Position numbers and translations under genes: made by a program
Part shown: one piece after another, positions 21,324 to 29,341 of the stretch
Layout of the letters: every line of letters begins with the position of its first letter
Numbering within the stretch: the first letter of the stretch is position 1
Notes under the pieces: model-generated
The model's database searches: none
What the model was told of the DNA's origin: nothing
What the model saw: only the letters and a program-made list of their open reading frames with translations
Assembly (NCBI GenBank): GCA_964374095.1
Contig: CAYJXJ010000035.1
Span: 1-31,484, forward strand
Length of the DNA: 31,484 bases
Source: CAYJXJ01 sp964374095
GTDB taxonomy: Bacteria > Elusimicrobiota > Elusimicrobia > UBA1565 > UBA9628
Direction: 5' to 3'

Positions 21324-22280
21324 CTACCGGAGCGGCAGCCTCTGTCCGACCTTCAAGCGCATGCCGTTGAGAAAATCTCCTGCGGACATCGTCGGTTTTC
21401 CCTCAGGCTGGACCTGGGAGACCCACAGGCGGCCTCCCTTCGAACATTGTATCAAAATTCGGCCGGAGCGTTCCAGGAGAATCACGCCGGCCGGGCCGCC
21501 GCCGGCCGGGCCGTTTTCGGCCCGGCCGGCAGCGACGGATGTTTGCAGCAAAACCAGTCTTTCGCCTCGACCCCGGCGCTCCAGTTCGACGTAAGCCCGC
21601 GGCCAAGGCATCAGCCCGCGCGCCCGATTGTGAATCTCCATGGCGCTCATATTGAACGTCACGCGACCGTCTTCCTTCTTGAGCTTCGGCGCGAGGCTCG
21701 GGGCGCCGACTTGAGGCTCACGGCAGGCACGCCCCGCGGCGATATCGGCGAGGCATTCGGAGAGTAAGGCCCGTCCCATCTCGGCGAGTCTCGACATGAG
21801 AGAAACCCCGTCCTCATCCGGGTCGATGGCGACGGACCGCCGAGATTGGACAGGGCCGGTGTCCATCCCCTCATCCAGCCAGAAGACCGTGACCCCGGTT
21901 TCTTTCTCGCCGTTGACGAGCGACCACTGGACCGGCGCCGCGCCGCGGTAGCGGGGAAGGAGGGAGAAGTGCACGTTGAGGCAACCCAGCCGCGGGATGT
22001 CAAGGACCTCCCGCTTGAGAATTTTTCCGTACGCCACCACCACGGCTAAATCAGACTCGATGCCGGAAATGGCGGACGCGATGTCGGAAGATCGGGACGG
22101 CTGGATCACGCGTAAGCCAAGTTCAAGAGCACGCGTCTTGACGGGCGAGGGTTGGGGCCTGAGCCCCCGGCCCGACGGCTGGTCGCCCTGGGTGATCACG
22201 CCCGCCACCTCGTGGTCCCGGGCCATAGCGTCGAGATAACCTCGGGCGACGGCTGGGGTTCCGAAAAATAAGATCTTCAC
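21324..22280 (-). CDS. fmt: Methionyl-tRNA formyltransferase
   Basis: A 318-residue enzyme that formylates initiator Met-tRNA. Motifs: KILFFGTPAVARGYLDAM, AYGKILKREVLDIPRLGCLNVHFSLLPRYRGAAPVQWSL (the SLLPRYRGAAP signature with the catalytic His/Asp region), GVTVFWLDEGMDTGPV, and the C-terminal domain (NRARGLMPWPRAY to GDFLNGMRL). The GTG start at 22280 overlaps the def stop (GTGA), so the formylating and deformylating enzymes are coupled. Confidence 0.95.
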   Translation of the reverse strand: MKILFFGTPAVARGYLDAMARDHEVAGVITQGDQPSGRGLRPQPSPVKTRALELGLRVIQPSRSSDIASAISGIESDLAVVVAYGKILKREVLDIPRLGCLNVHFSLLPRYRGAAPVQWSLVNGEKETGVTVFWLDEGMDTGPVQSRRSVAIDPDEDGVSLMSRLAEMGRALLSECLADIAAGRACREPQVGAPSLAPKLKKEDGRVTFNMSAMEIHNRARGLMPWPRAYVELERRGRGERLVLLQTSVAAGRAENGPAGGGPAGVILLERSGRILIQCSKGGRLWVSQVQPEGKPTMSAGDFLNGMRLKVGQRLPLR

Positions 22281-22789
22281 GTCCAGGTTTTGCGAAGATC
22301 CTTGAGGAGGGCCGACACCTTGAGCTTGCCCGCCATGTCCAGGTGGTCGATGAAGAGCTTCCCGTCGAGATGGTCCACCTCGTGCTGGAAGGCCCGCCCG
22401 AGCAGGCCCTCGCCTTCCATCTCCCAGGGCTCGCCGCGGGCGTCCCAGGCGCGGACCCGGGCCCGTGAGGACCGGGAGATCTTGGCGTAGAGTCCGGGCA
22501 GGGACAGGCAACCTTCCTCTTCATAGGCGCTGCCGGACTTCCGCGCGATTTCGGGATTGATGAGCACCAGCCTCTGGGAACGCCCCTGCGGGCGCACGTC
22601 GATGACGGCCAGGCGGATATTGAGACCGATCTGCGGCGCGGCCAGGCCGACGCCGCGGACCGCGTACATCGTGGCCCACATGTCGCGCAGGAGCTTCGGG
22701 AGGTCCTGGCGCATGGCCTCCAGGTCCACGGGTGACGAGGGCGCCCTCAGGACCTTCTCCCCGTGCTTGGTGATCCTCCGGATCGCCAT
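22277..22789 (-). CDS. def: Peptide deformylase
   Basis: A 170-residue metallo-enzyme that removes N-formyl groups. All three motifs are intact: GVGLAAPQIG, EEGCLSLPG (metal Cys) and FQHEVDHLDG (metal His pair and catalytic Glu). ATG 22789 is preferred; TTG 22792 adds one residue. No clear Shine-Dalgarno; it begins 16 nt after the permease stop. Confidence 0.95.
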   Translation of the reverse strand: MAIRRITKHGEKVLRAPSSPVDLEAMRQDLPKLLRDMWATMYAVRGVGLAAPQIGLNIRLAVIDVRPQGRSQRLVLINPEIARKSGSAYEEEGCLSLPGLYAKISRSSRARVRAWDARGEPWEMEGEGLLGRAFQHEVDHLDGKLFIDHLDMAGKLKVSALLKDLRKTWT

Positions 22790-22805
22790 CAATGTTGAAG
22801 CGGCA

Positions 22806-24809
22806 TTAGAGGTCGACGAACGTCTCCTTGGAGGGGCCGACCACCCGGAAGCGCACCGGCGGCGCGCCGGCCGAGGCCGGCTGCAGGGCCCCCCAGGTCA
22901 TGGCCAGGCGCTCGAGATGGGTGTCGGTCGCGACGCGGTCCGAGACCCCCATCACGACCTCGGTCGCGCCCACGGCCTGCGCGGACTGCGCCATGGCGTA
23001 GAAGGGATCATTGGAGACGACGAGGACGGGCAGGACGGTCTTGCCCGCCTTCTCGGCCATGGCGATGACGCGGGTGTAGAGCTGTTCCTCGTCGGGGCCC
23101 ATGCTCACGGTCTCGGCCTCGAAGCCCAGGCCGCGCTCGATCTTTGAGTGCATGACCACCAGGTCCGTGGTCTCGGAATCGAGGGTCTCCAGGGCCTTCG
23201 CCAAATGCTGCAGCCGCTTGGGGTCTCCGACGGCCACCAGCACGCGGTGGGGCTTGGTGATCTCGCCCGAGATTTCCGCCAAGTCGGCCGCCTGGCGGAG
23301 GTTGACCTTTTCCCCGCGCTCCCCCTCGGCCGCGCCCGCCTTGCGGCCGTAGCGCTCGGTCAACTGAAAAAAGACGTAGAACGCCATCGTGAATAAGAGT
23401 CCCGAGATCGTCGCCACCTTTTTCGTGGCCAGGTTGACGAAGCCGACGGCCAGCATCACGAAGAATACCGCTCCAAGACCGAGCGGAAGCCGGAATGTTC
23501 CGGCGCCCAGGTTGCCGGGCATCACCCACTCGCGAGCCCCGGTCAATTTGAACCGAAGCATCACGCAGGCCGCGGCCATGAACACGAAGCTCCAGATCAC
23601 CCCGAAGGCGTAGGCCTCACCCAGGAGGTAGAGGTCCCCGCGGCAGAGCAGGATCGTGACGACCTGCATGACGACGATCAGATCGATCATGCGGTGCGTG
23701 GTCCCGAAGCGCGGGTGGAGCCACCGAAACCACTCCGGCATGACCCCGTCCTCGGCCAGGCGGTTCATGACGCCGTTGCTGCCCATGATCGAGGTGTTGA
23801 CGGCCCCGGCCAGGATCACCGTCCCGACGACCACGACGAAGGCCTGCATGATCATGGTGAGCGCCCTGGGGCCCGCCATCGAGAGGGCCAGCCCCGAGAG
23901 CAGATTGTCGGCGAAGCGCGCGCGAACCTCCGCCGGGACGATCCCCACGGCGAGGAAGGTGAGCCCGCCGGTCAGCAAGAAAGCGTACGCCCAAATTCCC
24001 AGGGCCGTCCGTTTTAAATTCTCAAGTTTTGGCGCCTCCATCTCGCGGTAGACTTGAGCCAAAGTCTCGAGGCCGCTCATGCCGAGGAAGGCATGGCCGA
24101 AGGCGATGAGGAGGCCCAAGCCTCCGATAGTCTTGTGCCAATCTGTTTCCGCCAGCCAGCCCAGTCCCTCGCGGCTGAGGCTGGGCGTCGTCTGAGGCCA
24201 GTTGAAGCCTCGCACCAGGACCGTGCCCAGGGACCAGATGATCAAGATGCCGCCCATGACCGTGACCAGCTTCATGATCTTTAGGGCCTTGTCGCTGGAT
24301 TCCTCGATTCCCCTGATATTCTGACGCCAGAAGTACAGGGTGACCGCGATGGCGAAGATCATGGAGAAGACCGGGGGGGAAACCTGCCAGCCGATGCGCA
24401 GGTGCGGGAACGCCGAATTCAGGAGTCCGGCTAAGTATTGGCCCGCCGAGACCGAACTGATCGCGCCGGTCAGGACGTAGTCGAACATGAGGGCCGAGAC
24501 CGAGATTTTCGCTCCCGTGGGTCCCATGGACTCTTTGACGACCCGATAGACCCCGCCGCGGACGAACATGGCGGAGGCCTCCACGTACATGGCCAACACG
24601 AGGGCCGAGAAGGCCATGACCGCCAGCACGAACCAGGGCGCGGCCTGCCCCATGGCCCGCTCGGCGATCCCCCCGATATACCAGGCCGTGGAGGCCATGT
24701 CGCAGAGCACGACCGCCGCGGCGCGCCACGGGGAGATGAAGGTGAGCATGGCCGTGCTCAGCACGACCACCTCGGCCACCCGCCGCGACGTTTTGCGCCG
24801 CGCCGCCAC
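22806..24809 (-). CDS. APC-superfamily amino-acid permease with C-terminal UspA-like domain
   Basis: 667 residues. The first about 480 contain some twelve hydrophobic helices with APC traits: a Gly-rich unwound helix near FVRGGVYRVVKESMG, GLETLAQVYREMEAPKLENLKR after helix 6, and NTSIMGSNGVMNRLAEDGVMPEWF in helix 8. The last about 170 residues are soluble and look like a universal-stress-protein fold (HRVLVAVGDPKRLQHLAKAL, then VVMGVSDRVATD near the end), as in several large APC transporters. Substrate unknown, probably an amino acid. Start GTG 24809, 21 nt after the EIIA gene; no Shine-Dalgarno seen, so the start is less certain. Confidence 0.87.
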   Translation of the reverse strand: MAARRKTSRRVAEVVVLSTAMLTFISPWRAAAVVLCDMASTAWYIGGIAERAMGQAAPWFVLAVMAFSALVLAMYVEASAMFVRGGVYRVVKESMGPTGAKISVSALMFDYVLTGAISSVSAGQYLAGLLNSAFPHLRIGWQVSPPVFSMIFAIAVTLYFWRQNIRGIEESSDKALKIMKLVTVMGGILIIWSLGTVLVRGFNWPQTTPSLSREGLGWLAETDWHKTIGGLGLLIAFGHAFLGMSGLETLAQVYREMEAPKLENLKRTALGIWAYAFLLTGGLTFLAVGIVPAEVRARFADNLLSGLALSMAGPRALTMIMQAFVVVVGTVILAGAVNTSIMGSNGVMNRLAEDGVMPEWFRWLHPRFGTTHRMIDLIVVMQVVTILLCRGDLYLLGEAYAFGVIWSFVFMAAACVMLRFKLTGAREWVMPGNLGAGTFRLPLGLGAVFFVMLAVGFVNLATKKVATISGLLFTMAFYVFFQLTERYGRKAGAAEGERGEKVNLRQAADLAEISGEITKPHRVLVAVGDPKRLQHLAKALETLDSETTDLVVMHSKIERGLGFEAETVSMGPDEEQLYTRVIAMAEKAGKTVLPVLVVSNDPFYAMAQSAQAVGATEVVMGVSDRVATDTHLERLAMTWGALQPASAGAPPVRFRVVGPSKETFVDL

Positions 24810-24830
24810 GCTTAGGTCACTGGGGCCGGA

Positions 24831-25349
24831 TCAGCCCTCGACCTTGCGGAGGAGGTCGAGGACCGCGGTGCCGGAAGCGCAGCCGACTATCTGGTCGATG
24901 AGCGCCCCCTTAAACAGAGAGGAAGCCGCGCGCAAGAGCTGAAGGTGGAGGGGGAAGGCGTCCGGCTTGTGGGGCGATAAAAAAAGGAACATCACCCGGA
25001 TCATGAGGTCCGGCTGCTTCGGGTCGGGGACTCCCTGAGGTATCGCGGTCAACGCCGCCACGATCCCCGCCAATCCCTCCGTGATGCGCGCGTGGGGGAT
25101 GCTCAAGCCCGTGTCCAAGGTTGTGCTGATTCCCTGTTCTCGCTTCATCACCTCGGCAAGGAAAGGGGCCGGATCGCCAAGGCCGCGCGCCGCGCAGAGG
25201 ATCGTGATGAGGTTTTCAAGGATGGCCGCCTTGTCCGAGCCGGGGGCGGCCACGAGGACCGTCTCGGGGGCCAGCAGCGATGAGACCTTCACGCCCTTGG
25301 CGGAACGCGGAGACCGGGGGGTGCTGGCCGTGGGGGGCTTGTCAGACAT
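24831..25349 (-). CDS. PTS EIIA domain protein (fructose/nitrogen type, PtsN-like)
   Basis: 172 residues: a Ser/Pro-rich N-terminal tail of about 20, then a PTS EIIA type 2 domain (SSLLAPETVLVAAPGSDKAAILENL, VMKREQGISTTLDTGLSIPHARI). His86 in SIPHAR is the phosphorylation site. No EIIB/EIIC follows, so a regulatory, PtsN-like role is more likely than sugar uptake. Together with the amino-acid permease behind it this suggests control of transport. It is the first gene of the 12-gene run, with a near-consensus promoter and an 11-nt gap to the ATG. Confidence 0.88.
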   Translation of the reverse strand: MSDKPPTASTPRSPRSAKGVKVSSLLAPETVLVAAPGSDKAAILENLITILCAARGLGDPAPFLAEVMKREQGISTTLDTGLSIPHARITEGLAGIVAALTAIPQGVPDPKQPDLMIRVMFLFLSPHKPDAFPLHLQLLRAASSLFKGALIDQIVGCASGTAVLDLLRKVEG

Positions 25350-25360
25350 GCGATTTTGCG

Positions 25361-25390
25361 ACTATAACAAAACCCTTCTCGGGGTGTCAA
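25361..25390 (-). promoter_or_regulatory. Promoter of the 12-gene minus-strand run
   Basis: Minus strand TTGACA (25390-25385), 18-bp spacer, TATAGT (25366-25361), then 11 nt to the ATG with no Shine-Dalgarno. The predicted leader is about 5 nt. It is the best-matched case of the short-leader pattern. Confidence 0.75.
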
Positions 25391-25492
25391 ACGCCGGAAA
25401 CCGTCGGCCTTCCGCGCGCCGCATCCACGCCGGGAACCGCCGTCAGGCCATATCCGGAAAATGATTTAAAAAACAGCAGTTATCCGAGGCAC

Positions 25493-25508
25493 TCCGCACC
25501 GGTGCGGA
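25493..25508. repeat. 16-bp palindrome (CACCGGTG family, copy 2)
   Basis: TCCGCACCGGTGCGGA, perfect, in the divergent region between the EIIA and hemD genes, 37 bp before the hemD ATG. Shares the CACCGGTG centre with 8020 and 29619 but has a different flank. Confidence 0.75.
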
Positions 25509-25532
25509 TAGGCTCGGAAGGCGCTAATGTTG

Positions 25533-25538
25533 TAGACT
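25533..25538 (+). promoter_or_regulatory. -10 box (TAGACT) 7 nt before the hemD ATG
   Basis: TAGACT-TCCGGCC-ATG, preceded by TG two bases upstream. Predicts a leaderless transcript for the five-gene operon. Weak -35. Confidence 0.45.
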
Positions 25539-25545
25539 TCCGGCC

Positions 25546-26310
25546 ATGCGGCGTCGGAATTTGAAGGGATTGCGCGTGGTCGTAACCCGTTCCCGTGGCC
25601 AGGCCGCGGGCCTCACGGAAGGCCTACGCCGGGACGGAGCGCGGGTCGTTTCGGCTCCACTCATCCAAATCACGCCTCCAGCCTCCGGCGCGGCCCTCGA
25701 CCGGTCCGTTCGGGCCATCGCGGGCTTCGATGCGGTGGTGTTCACAAGCGTCAACGCCGTGCGGTCGCTATTCTCCCGGGCGCGCCGTCTCGGGCTAAGG
25801 CCGCGCCCGCCGCGGCGGATCTACGCCATCGGCGTCGAGACCGCGAAGGAATTGCGCCGCCGCGGGTGGGAGTGCTCGGTTCCACGCGAAAATCGCGCGG
25901 CGGGACTTATTCGGTCCATCCCGGCGCGCCCGGGCTGGCGCGTGCTGATCCCGCGCGCCCGGGAGGCCCGGGAAGAACTGCCCGCGGCGCTGCGCCGCCG
26001 GGGCGCTTTCGTGACGGTGGTCGAGGCCTACCGCACCCGATTCGATGCCTCCGGCTGCCGGCGTCTTAAGGCCGCCCTACGGCAGGGAACCGTCGACGCG
26101 GTCACCTTTACCTCCGGTTCGACGGTCCGGGGACTGGTACGATGCCTGGGGCGGGCCCGGACCCGGGAGCTCTTTTCCCGGGCTCAAGCCGTGTCGATCG
26201 GGCCCGTGACATCAGCCGCCCTAAGGCGGATGGGGATTCGGCCGGGCGTTGAGGCGCGGAGGCCCTCGGCCGAGGGGCTCAGGCTCGCCCTCCGGCGCGC
26301 GCTCGCATGA
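25546..26310 (+). CDS. hemD: Uroporphyrinogen-III synthase
   Basis: A 254-residue, Arg-rich two-domain protein: LKGLRVVVTRSRGQAAGLTEGLRRDGA at the start, FDAVVFTSVNAVRSLF, a hinge near residue 95 (IYAIGVETAKELRRRG), RVLIPRAREAREELPAALRRRGAFVTVVEAYRT, VDAVTFTSGSTVRGLV and the terminal VSIGPVTSAALRRMG. This order is that of HemD, which closes the tetrapyrrole ring in heme, siroheme and cobamide synthesis. The family is poorly conserved, so the call rests on motif order. No other heme gene is in the window. First gene of an overlapping operon. Confidence 0.85.
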   Translation: MRRRNLKGLRVVVTRSRGQAAGLTEGLRRDGARVVSAPLIQITPPASGAALDRSVRAIAGFDAVVFTSVNAVRSLFSRARRLGLRPRPPRRIYAIGVETAKELRRRGWECSVPRENRAAGLIRSIPARPGWRVLIPRAREAREELPAALRRRGAFVTVVEAYRTRFDASGCRRLKAALRQGTVDAVTFTSGSTVRGLVRCLGRARTRELFSRAQAVSIGPVTSAALRRMGIRPGVEARRPSAEGLRLALRRALA

Positions 26311-27110
26311 ACATGGCCGCGGCCCGCCGGACCCTCGTCTCCGCCCTCGAAATCTCGGGCGGCATACTCCGCCGCCGCCTCGGCCGGGTCAGCATACGGA
26401 CCAAGGGGCGCGCCAACCTGGTCACCGAGGCCGACCTCGAAAGCCAAAAGGCCATCAAGACCCTCTTGCGCCGGCGCTTCCCGGGGCACGACTTTCTGGG
26501 CGAGGAGGAGGGCTCCCGCCTGACCGGGGCCGAGTACCTCTGGGTGGCCGACCCGCTCGACGGCACCACCAATTACGCCCACGGCTATCCGATGTTCTGC
26601 GTGTCCGTGGCCCTGCTGCGCGGCGGCCGCCCGATCCTGGGCGGCGTCAACGACCCCAGCCGCGGCGAGCTCTTCATCGCCCAAGAGGGCCGCGGGGCCG
26701 CCCTGAACGGGAGACCGATCCGCGTTTCACGAGCGCCCACGATCGAGTCCTCCCTTCTCATCACCGGATTCCCGTACGACCGGGCCGAGCGCGCCGGGTT
26801 CTACACCGGGCATTACCGCCGGTTCATGGAGCGCTGCCACGACGTGCGCCGCTCCGGATCGGCGGCCCTGGATCTCGCCTGGATCGCGGCCGGGCGGGCC
26901 GACGGCTTCTGGGAATTCAGCTTGAGCCCTTGGGACGTGGCCGCCGGGCTTCTGCTGGTCCGGGAAGCGGGGGGCCTCGTGACCGACTTCTCGGGAAGGC
27001 CCTGGTCGACCCTGGCTGAATTCGGCCGCGAGACCCTGGCCACCAACGGCCGGGTCCACCGCGCCATGCTCCGGGTCCTGAACCGGCATCGAAACGGGAG
27101 TCGACGATGA
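26307..27110 (+). CDS. Inositol-monophosphatase family phosphatase
   Basis: 267 residues with the full metal site: the Glu of FLGEEEGSR, the signature WVADPLDGTTNYAHGYPMFCVSVAL, and the C-terminal WDVAAGLLLVREAGGLVTDFSG. TEADLESQKAIKTLL at the N-terminus is also typical. It could act on inositol phosphate, fructose-1,6-bisphosphate, histidinol phosphate or 3'-phosphoadenosine 5'-phosphate; sequence does not decide. Its ATG overlaps the hemD stop (ATGA). Confidence 0.93.
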   Translation: MNMAAARRTLVSALEISGGILRRRLGRVSIRTKGRANLVTEADLESQKAIKTLLRRRFPGHDFLGEEEGSRLTGAEYLWVADPLDGTTNYAHGYPMFCVSVALLRGGRPILGGVNDPSRGELFIAQEGRGAALNGRPIRVSRAPTIESSLLITGFPYDRAERAGFYTGHYRRFMERCHDVRRSGSAALDLAWIAAGRADGFWEFSLSPWDVAAGLLLVREAGGLVTDFSGRPWSTLAEFGRETLATNGRVHRAMLRVLNRHRNGSRR

Positions 27111-28240
27111 GCGCGGTCCTGATCCTGGAGGGGGCGCGCACTCCCTTCGCCACGTGGGCCGGGGGCAAGCCCCCGGACGGCTCGCCGGGCGGCAAGCTCA
27201 AACCCTTCGATCCCTTCGATCTCGGAGCCGCGGCCCTCAAAGGGGCGCTGGCGAGGTCGACGGTGGAGGCCGCGCGGCTGGACCGCGTGGTTCTGGGGAA
27301 TATGTATCACGTCGGGCCGCACGCCTGCTACGGGGCGCGCTACGTCGCCCACCGCGCGGGAGTCCCGGCCGGGGCCGCAGCCCTGACGGTCTCCATCGCC
27401 TGCGGGACCGGGCTCTACGCCCTGAGCACGGCCGCCGAACTCGTGGGCCGGGGCGAGGCCGGTTTGGTCGGCGCGGTGGGGGCCGATTCCGCGAGTTTGG
27501 TCAGCCGAAAGGTATTTGTTCCTTCATTTTGGGACCTCTCCTGCGGGCAGCATATCGCGCGCACGGCCCAGACCCTGGCCCGAGAGTACGGTCTCTCACG
27601 GCTTGAGCAGGACCGCTGGGCCCTGGAGAGCCACCGGCGCGCGCTGCGGGCGCGTCGGGCCGGCCTCTTGGCGGCGGAGATCGCGCCCTTGGGGGAGGCC
27701 CGCGAAGACGACGCGATCCTGCCCGCGCCCACGCCCGAGGCCTTCGCCGCCTCCGACACCCTCTTCGACGACGACCCGGGCGCCACGCACGGCAACACCC
27801 ATGCCATCGTCGACGGGGCCTCGGCCGTCGTCCTCGCTTCGGAGTCCGCCGCGGCCGGCCTGCCCCACCCGCCGCTGGGCCGCTACGTGACGTCGGCCAT
27901 CGCCGCCACCGTTCCCGAACGGATGGTCATGGCCTCGGTCGCGGCGGCGCGTGAAGCGCTCGCCCGCGCCGGCTTGGCCGCCTCCGACATCGACCTCTTC
28001 GAGATTAACGAAACCTTCGCCGCCCAAGTCCTCATCGACATCCGGGAACTGGGCATCCCCGAGGAACGCGTCAACGTCAATGGAGGCGCCATCGCCCTGG
28101 GCCACCCGTTCGGCGGGACCGGGCCGCGCCTCGTGCACACGGCCCTCCTTGAACTGCGGCGCCGCAAACTCAAGCGGGCTCTGGCCTCGATCTCCATCGG
28201 AGGCGGGCAGGGGATCGCGGTGATCGTCGAGGCCATTTGA
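27107..28240 (+). CDS. Thiolase-family enzyme (acetyl-CoA acetyltransferase-like) with a Ser at the second Cys
   Basis: 377 residues, slightly shorter than usual (about 390). Acyl-accepting Cys99 is in VSIACGTGLYAL, His333 in NGGAIALGHPFGGTGPR, and the NEAFA-type motif reads EINETFAAQVL. At the C-terminal catalytic Cys position (C-x-GGGxG, the base in biosynthetic and degradative thiolases) the protein has Ser363 (ISIGGGQG). Activity may be altered, e.g. weaker condensation or a different acceptor. ATG overlaps the IMPase-family stop by 4 nt and the gene ends by overlapping TauE. Confidence 0.9.
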   Translation: MSAVLILEGARTPFATWAGGKPPDGSPGGKLKPFDPFDLGAAALKGALARSTVEAARLDRVVLGNMYHVGPHACYGARYVAHRAGVPAGAAALTVSIACGTGLYALSTAAELVGRGEAGLVGAVGADSASLVSRKVFVPSFWDLSCGQHIARTAQTLAREYGLSRLEQDRWALESHRRALRARRAGLLAAEIAPLGEAREDDAILPAPTPEAFAASDTLFDDDPGATHGNTHAIVDGASAVVLASESAAAGLPHPPLGRYVTSAIAATVPERMVMASVAAAREALARAGLAASDIDLFEINETFAAQVLIDIRELGIPEERVNVNGGAIALGHPFGGTGPRLVHTALLELRRRKLKRALASISIGGGQGIAVIVEAI

Positions 28241-29067
28241 CCGCCGTCCACCTTCTGGCCTTCGCAAGCCTGGGCTGCGCCGCGGGATTTCTCGGCGCGG
28301 TCCTGGGAATCGGCGGAGGGGTATTCCTCATCCCGGCCATGGTCCTCTGGCTCGACGTTCCGGTGACGCAGGCCGTGGCCGCGGGACTGGTCACGGTGGT
28401 GGCCACGTCCAACGCCGCGGCCTCGGTCAACGTGGAGCGGGGCGTGGCCAACATGCGCCTGGGCATGGTCCTTGAGCTGGCGACCGTCGCGGGCGCGCTG
28501 CTGGGGGCATGCCTCGCCCACCGCGTCGCCCCCGGATTGGTGATCGGACTCTTCGCCGCTCTCATCGCGGTCATGGCCGTGAAACTGTGGCAGGGAAACC
28601 CCCCGGGCCCCGAGGCTTCGGCCGAAGCCGGCGCGGCCCCGGGCGCGTTGGACGCCGAGTACTTCGACCCGGCGCTGGGCCGGCGGGTCGCCTACCGGGT
28701 CCGGAGGCTCGGCTGGGGAATGGCAGTCTCGCTGGCCGCCGGAGCCCTCTCCGGACTCCTCGGGGTGGGGGGCGGCGTCTTCAAAGTCCCGGCCCTGCAC
28801 CTGCTCTGCGCGGTGCCCATGAAGGCCGCCGCGGCCACGAGCAACTTCATGATCGGCGTCACCGCGGCTTCCAGCGCCTTCATTTATATCGGGCGCGGCG
28901 CCGTCCCTCCCGACCTGACCTCGGCCTGCGTCCTGGGGGTGTTCGCGGGCTCGGCCGCGGGAGTGCGCTTGAGCCAGCGCCTGGCGGACCGCACCATGCG
29001 CCGCGGCTTCGCGGTCCTGCTCGTCTACCTGTCCATCCACATGGCGCTGAGGGCCGCGCGTGGCTGA
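28237..29067 (+). CDS. TauE/SafE (TSUP) family anion exporter
   Basis: 276 residues, about eight membrane helices in two similar halves. Each half opens with the family's Gly-rich motif: GFLGAVLGIGGGVFLIPAMVL (residues about 17-37) and GALSGLLGVGGGVFKVPALHL (about 172-192). The halves are joined by a soluble loop of about 35 residues. Members move sulfite, sulfoacetate, taurine-derived anions or other organosulfur compounds. The TTG start overlaps the thiolase stop (TTGA). DUF1634, a frequent partner, follows. Confidence 0.92.
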   Translation: MTAVHLLAFASLGCAAGFLGAVLGIGGGVFLIPAMVLWLDVPVTQAVAAGLVTVVATSNAAASVNVERGVANMRLGMVLELATVAGALLGACLAHRVAPGLVIGLFAALIAVMAVKLWQGNPPGPEASAEAGAAPGALDAEYFDPALGRRVAYRVRRLGWGMAVSLAAGALSGLLGVGGGVFKVPALHLLCAVPMKAAAATSNFMIGVTAASSAFIYIGRGAVPPDLTSACVLGVFAGSAAGVRLSQRLADRTMRRGFAVLLVYLSIHMALRAARG

Positions 29068-29341
29068 GGACTTGGAAGGCCGGGGGAAGGTGTCCGCGGT
29101 GCTCCGGTGGGGCTCCGCCCTGGCCGCGAGCCTCATGGCGGCGGGGCTGATCTTCGAGAAGGGGCCTCCCGGGCCGGGCCAGGCCCTGATGCGGCTGGGC
29201 ATACTCGCGCTCGTCGCCGTGCCGGTGCTGCGGGTCGCGCTCCTAGCGGGGATCTTTGCGAGGCTCGGCGAACGGAGAATGGTCGCCGTATCGCTGGGGG
29301 TGCTGGCCCTGATGTCCCTGGGGATTTGGCTGGGACTCTAG
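29060..29341 (+). CDS. DUF1634 membrane protein
   Basis: 93 residues with three membrane helices (LRWGSALAASLMAAGLIF, LMRLGILALVAVPVLRVALLAGIFA, MVAVSLGVLALMSLGIWL), matching the length and layout of DUF1634. That family is often encoded next to TauE/SafE exporters and may be an accessory subunit. GTG start 29060 overlaps the exporter gene by 8 nt. Last gene of the hemD operon. Confidence 0.85.
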   Translation: MAEDLEGRGKVSAVLRWGSALAASLMAAGLIFEKGPPGPGQALMRLGILALVAVPVLRVALLAGIFARLGERRMVAVSLGVLALMSLGIWLGL

